Source: Maricaulis maris (lineage in GTDB: Bacteria; Pseudomonadota; Alphaproteobacteria; Caulobacterales; Maricaulaceae). From it: a stretch of DNA of 64,000 bases. Below the pieces are notes generated by a model. It worked only from the letters and a program-made list of their open reading frames with translations, did no database searches and was not told the origin of the DNA. Made by a program: the position numbers and the translations under genes. Where the stretch lies: assembly GCF_003634045.1 (NCBI RefSeq), contig NZ_RBIM01000002.1:62001-126000 (forward strand), read 5' to 3'. Numbering within the stretch: the stretch's first letter is position 1; the number at the start of each line of letters is the position of its first letter. Shown here piece after piece: positions 57,506 to 64,000 of the stretch.

Positions 57506-58566
57506 CGCCGGCAGCCACCCCGGGCACAACCATCCCCGGCGCGGCCGAGCTCGCTGCCGATCAGGCCGCCATCCCGGTGTTGGTCTTTTCCGCTGAAGCG
57601 CGCTGCCTGTGGGCCAATACCCAGGCGGAGGAATGGCTCGGCCTGTCGATGCGGCACATGCGCAAGAGCCGGTTCGGAACGCTGTCGGCAACATGCGCCC
57701 ATCTCGCCAACATCATCGAACAGGCCTGCGCCGCCAACCGCACCGTGGTTGCCCTTGGCCGCATGCTCGGCGGCCAGGGTCCGTTTGATGTCCATGCCCG
57801 TTGGTCGGACGAACACAGTCAGTTGATCCTGTCGGTCCTGCCGCACCAGGAAACTGGTGCCAAGGCCTCTGAGGCACCGGCTCTGGGCTTTGGCCGCATG
57901 CTCGCCCATGAGCTCAAAAACCCGCTCGCCAGCGTGCGCGGTGCCGCCCAGCTCATCCGCCGCGAAACCGACCTTGATGGCGCCCGCGACCTGGCCCGCC
58001 TGATCATCCAGGATGTCGACCGGATCACCCGTCTGGCCGATCATTGGAGCCGTGTCGGGGATATCCAGCTGGGGCCGAATTCCGAGATCAATCTCAACCT
58101 GTTGGCGGTCAATGCGATGGACAGTCTGCATCGTGCCGATCCGGCGACCAAAGGCGTTCTCAAGGACAATTTCGACCCCTCCCTGCCGACCATCAGCGGC
58201 GATCCGGACCTGCTCATGCAGGCGGTGCTCAACCTGCTGCAAAACGCCTTTGACGCCGTCAAACCGGACCCCGGGGCCGAGATCGTCGTTGAAACCCGCT
58301 TCGATGCCGGTCCGAAAAGCCGCACCGGCGGCAATCCGACCCCGCTCGTCCTGTCTGTCCGCGATAATGGACCGGGCATTCCCGATACGCTCGGATCAGG
58401 TATCTTTACGCCTTTCGTGACGACCAAGCCGGCAGGCGAGGGGTTGGGACTGGCTTTCTCGGCCCGTATTGCCGCGCTGCATCATGGTCAGATCGATTTC
58501 GAGAGCCAACCGGGGCGTACGCTCTTCAATATCCGCCTGCCGATTGCAAAAAAGGACATGCCGTGA
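57502..58566 (+). CDS. ntrB: Nitrogen regulation sensor kinase NtrB
   Basis: NtrB is the cytosolic histidine kinase that phosphorylates NtrC when nitrogen is limiting. The 354 residues include an N-terminal PAS-like domain (about 20-115), the H-box [13 protein letters not shown] with His136, an N-box [17 protein letters not shown] and G-boxes [32 protein letters not shown]. It starts inside the dusB stop (ATGA) and its own stop overlaps ntrC, so all three are coupled. Confidence 0.95.
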   Translation: MTPAATPGTTIPGAAELAADQAAIPVLVFSAEARCLWANTQAEEWLGLSMRHMRKSRFGTLSATCAHLANIIEQACAANRTVVALGRMLGGQGPFDVHARWSDEHSQLILSVLPHQETGAKASEAPALGFGRMLAHELKNPLASVRGAAQLIRRETDLDGARDLARLIIQDVDRITRLADHWSRVGDIQLGPNSEINLNLLAVNAMDSLHRADPATKGVLKDNFDPSLPTISGDPDLLMQAVLNLLQNAFDAVKPDPGAEIVVETRFDAGPKSRTGGNPTPLVLSVRDNGPGIPDTLGSGIFTPFVTTKPAGEGLGLAFSARIAALHHGQIDFESQPGRTLFNIRLPIAKKDMP

Positions 58567-59828
58567 CCGCGCGAATTCTGCTCCTGGAAGACGATGAAAG
58601 CCTGAAACTCATCCTGTCACGCGCGCTCGGCTCGGCCGGCTACCAGGTTCGCGCGACGGCCTCTCCCGATACCGCGCTCAACTGGATCCGCAATGGCGAA
58701 GGCGATCTCCTGCTTGCTGATGTCTTGCTCGATGGCACGAATTTCCTTGAAAACCTGGGCCTGGTGTCGCGTCTGCGACCGCAAATGCCGGTCATCGTGA
58801 TGAGCGCACAAGCCACCGCTTCGACGGCGATCGATGCGGCCAAGGGCGGCGTGTTTGAATATCTGCCCAAACCCTTTGATCTCGACGACATGATTTCAGC
58901 GGTTGGTGCGGCCCTTGGCGATGTGGCCAAGACCGGGCGCAGCCGGATGACTGACGAGCCGACCGGATTCATCGGCCAGTCCTCGGCCATGCAGTCCTCG
59001 TTCAAGGCCATTGCCCGTGCTGCCACCAGCCAGGCGCATGTCATGATCACCGGCGAGCCCGGTGTCGGGAAACGTCAGGCGGCGGAGGCCCTGCTGCGCG
59101 CCCGCGGCATCTCGGCCGATGATGCGATCGTCGTGACACCGTCCAATACGGCCACGGAGATTTTCGGATCGACACAGGCCGCCCGCCAGGTGGTCTGGCT
59201 CCGCCTTGAGGAGTGGAATGCCGAGCAGCAGCGCGCCGCCCGTGATGCGCTTGATGCCGGTATCGGCCGGGTCATCGCGACGGCGTCCCATTCACCAGAA
59301 GCGGCCCTCGATACACGCTTGGTGGCGCGACTGTCGGAATGCGTGATCACGGTGCCGCCATTGCGCGAGCGCCGCAGCGATATTCCTGCCTTGTGTGAGG
59401 CATTTCTCGGCCAGTTTGCCCGCCGTGACAAACAGGACGTCGTCCGGCTGTCCAAGGACGCCGTGCAGTATCTTCAGGGTTCGGCCTGGACAGGCAATGT
59501 TGTCGAACTGCGTTCGGTCTTGTCGCGCCTGTCGCTGGCCACCCGCGGCCGGGTCGCGGGTCTGGATGATGTTCTGGTCGCCTTCTCGGCTGATGCCGGT
59601 GATTCCCGTGAAGACCTCGACGTGCACGCCAATGCGATCGCGGCGCTGTCACTGACCCGCGATAATGCCCGCAATGTCGCGATTGATGCCATCGACCGGG
59701 CCTTGTTTGCGCAGGCGCTGGACCGGTGCGGCGGCAATCGTTCGCGGGCGGCTGAATTGCTCGGGCTGAACCGCAATACGCTCGCGCGGCGACTGGCCGA
59801 GCTGGATGGTGAAGACGCCGATATGTGA
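58563..59828 (+). CDS. ntrC: NtrC-type response regulator lacking the sigma54-contact loop
   Basis: This is a 421-residue NtrC orthologue by position. The receiver is intact: acidic pair Asp10-Asp11, phospho-acceptor Asp53, Ser81 and Lys103. The AAA+ region has a Walker A GEPGVGK (164-170) and an ELFG-like EIFG (199-202), but only about 7 residues later comes a weak Walker B-like VVWLRLEE (210-217). The GAFTGA loop and neighbouring sequence of normal NtrC are absent, and the Walker B Asp-Glu is degraded. VPPLRERRSDIPAL and a FIS-type HTH (about 385-412) remain. It cannot be expected to activate sigma54 RNA polymerase; a sigma70-type or repressor mode, as known for Rhodobacter capsulatus NtrC lacking GAFTGA, is likelier. 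Confidence 0.88.
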   Translation: MTARILLLEDDESLKLILSRALGSAGYQVRATASPDTALNWIRNGEGDLLLADVLLDGTNFLENLGLVSRLRPQMPVIVMSAQATASTAIDAAKGGVFEYLPKPFDLDDMISAVGAALGDVAKTGRSRMTDEPTGFIGQSSAMQSSFKAIARAATSQAHVMITGEPGVGKRQAAEALLRARGISADDAIVVTPSNTATEIFGSTQAARQVVWLRLEEWNAEQQRAARDALDAGIGRVIATASHSPEAALDTRLVARLSECVITVPPLRERRSDIPALCEAFLGQFARRDKQDVVRLSKDAVQYLQGSAWTGNVVELRSVLSRLSLATRGRVAGLDDVLVAFSADAGDSREDLDVHANAIAALSLTRDNARNVAIDAIDRALFAQALDRCGGNRSRAAELLGLNRNTLARRLAELDGEDADM

Positions 59829-59900
59829 CCCATGCAGCACGGGTGTTGATTGTGTGCAACAACGGAGTAATGATGCGCTTCTGCAACATGTGAGACACAC

Positions 59901-62120
59901 TTGCCGAATACTGCATCGAAGCCATTGATCCGTAACATCTCACCGCGTTCTGCGGCGCTGTTTGGCATCGGTTTCGTCACCTCAGCGATTTTCCTGACCA
60001 TCGCCGCAACCGGCTTGCTGGGCGATAATGGTCTGATGCGCCTGAACGACCGGACGGTGACCGCGCTCCTGATCGGCAATGCGGTGCTCATTCTCGGTCT
60101 GGGCGGTGTGGTGGTCGTGCGGTTCGTGCGGCGGGTCCGGGCCCGGCGTTTCGGCGAACCGACACCGCGGCTTCACCTTCGCTTTGTGGCATTGTTCTCG
60201 CTGGCCGCTGCCGCTCCGGCTGTGTTGGCGGCGCTCTTCCTTGGTGCAGTTCTCAATCGTGGTGTCGATTATTGGTTCGGCGAGCGCATCGCCACCGTCG
60301 TCGACGGCACGGCAATCGTGGCCGGCGAAATCTATGAACGTGAAACGCACGCGGCCGGCAACCGGCTGAGCGCCATGGTCGAGGCCCTGAATCAGCCCGA
60401 TGCGGTGGAGGCCTTCAGCTCCAGTCGCATCCAGTATGTCTGGGGCCTGAGCGCACTGGCGGCGCAGCAAAGCTTCTCGGCGGCTTATGTCGTGGACGGA
60501 CGCGGCAACCTGTTGGCCCGAACGCGGTTCCAGGAGAACGAGCCCTATGTCGCGCCGTCAACCCGGCTCTATGAACTCGCCGATGAAGGCGAGGGTGGGG
60601 TCGCTGTGTCGACTCCGGAATTTTCCCCGGTCGGAACTGATGTTGTCCGCCTGCTGACCCAGCTGACGGCCTATGAAGACGCTTATCTCTACGCCTCTAT
60701 CCCCATGAATGTGGACCTGTTCCGGCAGATGGAGGAGGCGCGGGTGGCGCTGCGCCGCGCCGACGAGCAGGAAAGTTCGATCCGGCAGACATTCTTCCTG
60801 CTCTATTTCGAAGTCGCCGCGCTGATACTGATCGGCTCGGTCTGGCTTGGCCTGAGCGCCGCCACCCGCGTTGTCACGCCGATTTCCCGCCTTGTTGCTG
60901 CCGCCGAACGGGTGCGTCGCGGTGATCTGGAGGCGCGCGTCCAGATGGGGCGCGATGATGACGAGATTGCCGCCCTGGCCCGCGCCTTCAACCGCATGAC
61001 CCGGCAATTGCGCAGCCAGCGTCGCGAGCTGATCGAGAGCCATGCCGAAAGCGAACAACGCCGGGCTTTTATCGAGGCCATTCTGGCCGGTGTCCGGGCC
61101 GGTGTGATCGGCCTCGACAAGGACGACAAGATCACACTGATCAACCGTTCCGCGATCGGCATGCTGTCGCCCGGTTCGCACGATCAGATCGGTGCCCGGC
61201 TGGATGACATCACCCCGGCGCTCAGCGGGCTCGTCAATGAAGCACGCCGGCGCCCCGGCTCAGTCGCGGAAGCCCAGATCGATCTCGAGGCAGACGACGA
61301 ACAAATCCGTCATATCACCGCGCGCGCATCGATGGATGAGGAAGCCGGCCTGGTGATCACCTTTGATGATGTGACGCGCCTTGTGACCGCCCAGCGTAAT
61401 GCGGCATGGCGGGAGGTGGCCCGCCGCATCGCCCATGAGATCAAGAATCCGCTGACCCCGATCCAGCTCTCCGCCGAACGTATCCGCCGCAAGTATCGCG
61501 GCGAGATAAAGAGCGATCTGGAGACTTTTGACCGCTGCACCGAAACCATCGTCCGCCAGGTCAGTGATATCGGTCGCATGGTCGATGAGTTTTCCTCCTT
61601 TGCCCGCATGCCGCAGCCCAAGGTCGAGGCGGTTGAACTTGGCGAGTTGACCAAGTCCGCCGTTTTTGCACGACGCGTGGCGTCGTCCGGCATCGAAGTC
61701 AGTTTCGAAAAGCCGTCCGCCCCGGTGCTCGGCCTGTGCGACGCCCGCCTGTCCGGGCAGGCGCTTGCGAACATTCTCAAGAATGCGTCTGAAAGTGTCG
61801 AAGCGCGTATGGAAAGGGATGGCGGTTCGGGGGGCATTGCTGTCCAGCTGACCGAGCAGGATGGTTTCGCCATCATCTCTGTGACCGATGACGGGCTCGG
61901 CTGGCCGACCGCGAACCGGGAACGACTGACCGAACCCTATATGACCACGCGCGAGAAGGGGACCGGCCTCGGCCTCGCCATCGTCAAGCGCGTGATGGAA
62001 GACCATAAGGGGCGGCTCGAACTCGACCTGCCGCCCAGCGGAACGGGAGCGGTTGTCCGGTTGATATTCCCGCTCGCCGAACTGCCAGAACAAGAACTTC
62101 AAAGCACACAGGAGGCCTGA
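59901..62120 (+). CDS. ntrY: Nitrogen regulation/redox sensor kinase NtrY
   Basis: NtrY is a membrane histidine kinase partner of NtrX. The 739 residues include membrane helices near 16-38, 54-76 and 92-116, a periplasmic sensor loop of about 170 residues, a fourth helix (about 288-312), HAMP (RVVTPISRLVAAAERVRRGDLEARV), a PAS domain (about 380-480), the H-box RRIAHEIKNPLTPIQLSAERIRR and a kinase ATPase with DDGLGWPT and GTGLGLAIVKRV. The start is a TTG at 59901 with no clear ribosome site; an internal Met46 is the next option but would lose the first helix. Confidence 0.93.
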   Translation: MPNTASKPLIRNISPRSAALFGIGFVTSAIFLTIAATGLLGDNGLMRLNDRTVTALLIGNAVLILGLGGVVVVRFVRRVRARRFGEPTPRLHLRFVALFSLAAAAPAVLAALFLGAVLNRGVDYWFGERIATVVDGTAIVAGEIYERETHAAGNRLSAMVEALNQPDAVEAFSSSRIQYVWGLSALAAQQSFSAAYVVDGRGNLLARTRFQENEPYVAPSTRLYELADEGEGGVAVSTPEFSPVGTDVVRLLTQLTAYEDAYLYASIPMNVDLFRQMEEARVALRRADEQESSIRQTFFLLYFEVAALILIGSVWLGLSAATRVVTPISRLVAAAERVRRGDLEARVQMGRDDDEIAALARAFNRMTRQLRSQRRELIESHAESEQRRAFIEAILAGVRAGVIGLDKDDKITLINRSAIGMLSPGSHDQIGARLDDITPALSGLVNEARRRPGSVAEAQIDLEADDEQIRHITARASMDEEAGLVITFDDVTRLVTAQRNAAWREVARRIAHEIKNPLTPIQLSAERIRRKYRGEIKSDLETFDRCTETIVRQVSDIGRMVDEFSSFARMPQPKVEAVELGELTKSAVFARRVASSGIEVSFEKPSAPVLGLCDARLSGQALANILKNASESVEARMERDGGSGGIAVQLTEQDGFAIISVTDDGLGWPTANRERLTEPYMTTREKGTGLGLAIVKRVMEDHKGRLELDLPPSGTGAVVRLIFPLAELPEQELQSTQEA

Positions 62121-62123
62121 TCG

Positions 62124-63512
62124 ATGGCTCGCGACATTCTGATCGTGGATGATGAGGCGGATATCCGGGAGCTGATCGGCGGCTTGCTGGAAGATGATGG
62201 CTATGAAACGCGCGAAGCGGCGGATGCCGACGGCGCGCTGGGCGAAATCCGTGCCCGCAAACCTTCCCTCGTCATTCTCGACGTCTGGCTGCAGGGCAGC
62301 CGGTTGGACGGGATCGAACTGCTCGACGAATTCCGGGCCATTGATGCCAACATGCCGGTCATCGTGATTTCCGGCCATGGCACGATCGAGACCGCCGTCG
62401 CCGCGATCCGCAAGGGCGCCTACGACTTCCTGGAAAAACCCTTCAAGAGCGACAAGCTTCTGCTCACCGTGACACGCGCGCTGGAAACCAGCCGCCTGCG
62501 CCAGGAAAATGCCCAGTTGCGGGCACGCAGCGAGGCACAAAGCTCGCTGATCGGCGATTCCAGCGGTATCGTGCAGGTGCGCCAGCTTGTCGACCGGGTC
62601 GCGCCGACCAATAGCCGTGTCCTCATTCGCGGCCCGTCGGGCGCCGGCAAGGAATTGGTAGCCCGGCTGATCCACGACAACTCGCCGCGCGCACAGGCAG
62701 ATTTTGTCGCCGTCAGTGCCCCGGGTATGTCGCCGGAGGGGGTCGAGGAGGAATTGTTCGGCCGCGAGAATGAGGACGGCAGCGTCAAGCATGTCGGCCT
62801 GCTGGAGCGCGCCCATGGGGGCACACTCTATCTCGACGAAATCGCCGACATGCCCAAGGACACGCAGAGCAAGTTGTTGCGGCTCTTGGTCGAGCAACGT
62901 TTCCGGCGTATCGGTGGCGCTGCCGACGTGCAGGTCAATGTGCGGGTGATTTCCTCGACGGCGCAGGATCTGGCTGGTCGGATACAGGGCGGCTTGTTCC
63001 GCGAAGACCTCTATCACCGCCTGGCCGTGGTGCCGGTGCAGGTGCCGCCCCTGGCGGACCGGCGCGAGGACATCCCGGCCCTGGTCGGTCATTTCGTGGA
63101 CCGTCTAACAGCCTCTGCCGGCCTGCCGCGTCGCCGCTTCGGTGAGGATGTAATGGCCGCCTTGCAGGCCCATGGCTGGCCGGGCAATGTTCGGCAGTTG
63201 CGCAACAATATCGAACGCCTGCTCATTCTGGCGACCGGCGCGATGGATGAACCGATCACGCTGGACTCCCTGCCGTCAGAAGTCGTGACGCGGGAAAACC
63301 AGGATGTGGGGTTTGACGCCGAGAAGATGATCGCCTTGTCTTTGCGCGAGGCGCGGGAGAATTTCGAGCGTGAATACCTCAAGGCCCAGATTGACCGTTT
63401 TGGCGGCAATATCTCTCGCACCGCAGCCTTTATCGGCATGGAGCGGTCGGCCTTGCATCGCAAACTCAAATCGCTCGGGGTTGGCAGCCCGCAACGCGAA
63501 GGCGCGGCCTGA
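62124..63512 (+). CDS. ntrX: Response regulator NtrX (no GAFTGA motif)
   Basis: NtrX is the NtrY partner, a regulator of nitrogen, respiration and envelope genes in alphaproteobacteria. The 462 residues have a receiver with Asp10-Asp11 and phospho-Asp53, an AAA+ domain with Walker A GPSGAGKE (170-177), ELFGR (210-214) and an intact Walker B GGTLYLDE (232-239), and a FIS-type HTH at the end (RTAAFIGMERSALHRKL). Where sigma54 activators carry GAFTGA after ELFG, this one has RENEDGSVKHVG, as I recall is usual for NtrX. It starts 3 bases after ntrY. Confidence 0.94.
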   Translation: MARDILIVDDEADIRELIGGLLEDDGYETREAADADGALGEIRARKPSLVILDVWLQGSRLDGIELLDEFRAIDANMPVIVISGHGTIETAVAAIRKGAYDFLEKPFKSDKLLLTVTRALETSRLRQENAQLRARSEAQSSLIGDSSGIVQVRQLVDRVAPTNSRVLIRGPSGAGKELVARLIHDNSPRAQADFVAVSAPGMSPEGVEEELFGRENEDGSVKHVGLLERAHGGTLYLDEIADMPKDTQSKLLRLLVEQRFRRIGGAADVQVNVRVISSTAQDLAGRIQGGLFREDLYHRLAVVPVQVPPLADRREDIPALVGHFVDRLTASAGLPRRRFGEDVMAALQAHGWPGNVRQLRNNIERLLILATGAMDEPITLDSLPSEVVTRENQDVGFDAEKMIALSLREARENFEREYLKAQIDRFGGNISRTAAFIGMERSALHRKLKSLGVGSPQREGAA

Positions 63513-63533
63513 CGCCGGACGGATGGATATCTC

Positions 63534-64000
63534 ATGAAAGCGATTGTCTGCGGAGCAGGGCAGGTTGGTGTGGGTATCGCCCGCGCACTGGCGCGTGAAG
63601 GCAATGCAGTCACGGTCGTCGACTGGTCGACTGAGTTGATCGACAATGTCGTCACCGATCTCGACGTCCAGGGCATTGTCGGCCACGGCTCGCACCCGGA
63701 CGTGCTGGAGCGCGCCGGCGCCGCCCAGGCGGACCTGTTGGTCGCTGTCACCCATTCCGATGAAGTCAACATGGTGGCCTGTCAGGTCGCCCATTCGCTG
63801 TTCCACACACCCATGCGCATTGCCCGCGTGCGAGCACAGAATTATCTCGACCCGGCCTGGGGCGACCTGTTTTCGACAGGGAATATGCCGGTCGATGTGG
63901 TGATCTCGCCGGAGCTGGAGGTTGGCCGGGCGATCCTGCAGCGGGTCGAAACACCGGGCGCATTCAACACCGCCGTCTTTTCCGGCGGGCGGGTGCAATT
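63534..64000 (+). CDS. trkA: Trk potassium uptake NAD-binding protein TrkA (3' end cut by window)
   Basis: The frame opens at ATG 63534 and runs to the window end without a stop. The ~155 residues seen begin MKAIVCGAGQVGVGIARALA, an RCK/TrkA-N Rossmann glycine loop, followed by VTVVDWSTELIDNV, GIVGHGSHPDVLERAGA and LLVAVTHSDEVNMVACQVA, the standard TrkA-N pattern, and the ISPELEVGRAIL segment ends the first RCK unit. TrkA regulates the Trk K+ channel by binding NAD(H). It follows ntrX by 21 bases, consistent with the ntrYX-trkA-hfq order common in alphaproteobacteria. Confidence 0.92.
   Translation, partial: MKAIVCGAGQVGVGIARALAREGNAVTVVDWSTELIDNVVTDLDVQGIVGHGSHPDVLERAGAAQADLLVAVTHSDEVNMVACQVAHSLFHTPMRIARVRAQNYLDPAWGDLFSTGNMPVDVVISPELEVGRAILQRVETPGAFNTAVFSGGRVQ

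Overview
The window looks like a chromosomal segment of a GC-rich alphaproteobacterium from the Caulobacterales/Maricaulales side, with Maricaulis or another Hyphomonadaceae-like organism as my best guess. That guess rests on recalled family patterns, not on a search. Supporting signs are the lipid A gene lpxI in the lpx operon, the order ppiD-trpE-trpGDC-lexA-comEC-gltX-gltA, a lipoyl domain on the E1-beta subunit of pyruvate dehydrogenase, a fused ispDF, dusB-ntrBC-ntrYX, and a GTTC-N7-GTTC SOS box beside lexA. Almost every base is coding, with frequent ATGA start/stop overlaps.

Layout. (1) 1-7.0 kb: outer-membrane biogenesis operon bamA(partial)-skp-lpxD-fabZ-lpxA-lpxI-lpxB, closed by a strong hairpin terminator. 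(2) 7.0-12.9 kb: gltA and gltX on the minus strand, comEC on the plus strand, and lexA convergent to comEC. (3) 13.0-20.3 kb: tryptophan genes trpC, trpD, trpG and trpE with a PpiD-like foldase, all on the minus strand, split by a plus-strand divergent polysaccharide deacetylase gene. (4) 20.5-24.5 kb: tpiA, a degenerate receiver-domain protein, secG and pyrG. (5) 24.6-29.4 kb: a small Imm32-like protein, a PLP-dependent decarboxylase, a GIN-domain protein, rpmF and fhs. (6) 29.5-41.1 kb: eno-ftsB-pdhA-pdhB-pdhC-lpdA, with small accessory genes in between: an orphan membrane protein, an NTF2-like protein, a GFA-family protein, a thioesterase, a 2OG-Fe(II) oxygenase, an ACT protein and a cupin. 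(7) 41.2-53.3 kb: an accessory block with three beta-helix 'polymer-forming' envelope proteins, an acyl-CoA/acyl-ACP synthetase, an M1 peptidase with a small exported partner, a SET-domain protein, a one-TM protein, a cluster of palindromic repeats and a low-GC lipoprotein gene. (8) 53.3-64.0 kb: lipA, a coq10/ratA-like gene, cinA (C-terminal type), ispDF, dusB, ntrB, ntrC, ntrY, ntrX and the start of a trkA-like gene.

The core genes form coherent modules: outer-membrane assembly with lipid A synthesis, lower glycolysis with PDH and lipoate synthesis, tryptophan synthesis, and Ntr signalling. The most unusual signals are these: two ~130-bp palindromic elements whose stems differ but stay base-paired (37020-37148 and 51153-51283); a second intergenic repeat family with conserved ends and variable centres (24515-24611 and 30799-30917); an NtrC that has lost the whole sigma54-contact loop beside an NtrX that also lacks GAFTGA; a receiver-like protein with Asp-to-Glu and Lys-to-Arg changes; and a dyad operator in front of the beta-helix gene pair. 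I saw no rRNA, tRNA, CRISPR array, intact insertion sequence or prophage.
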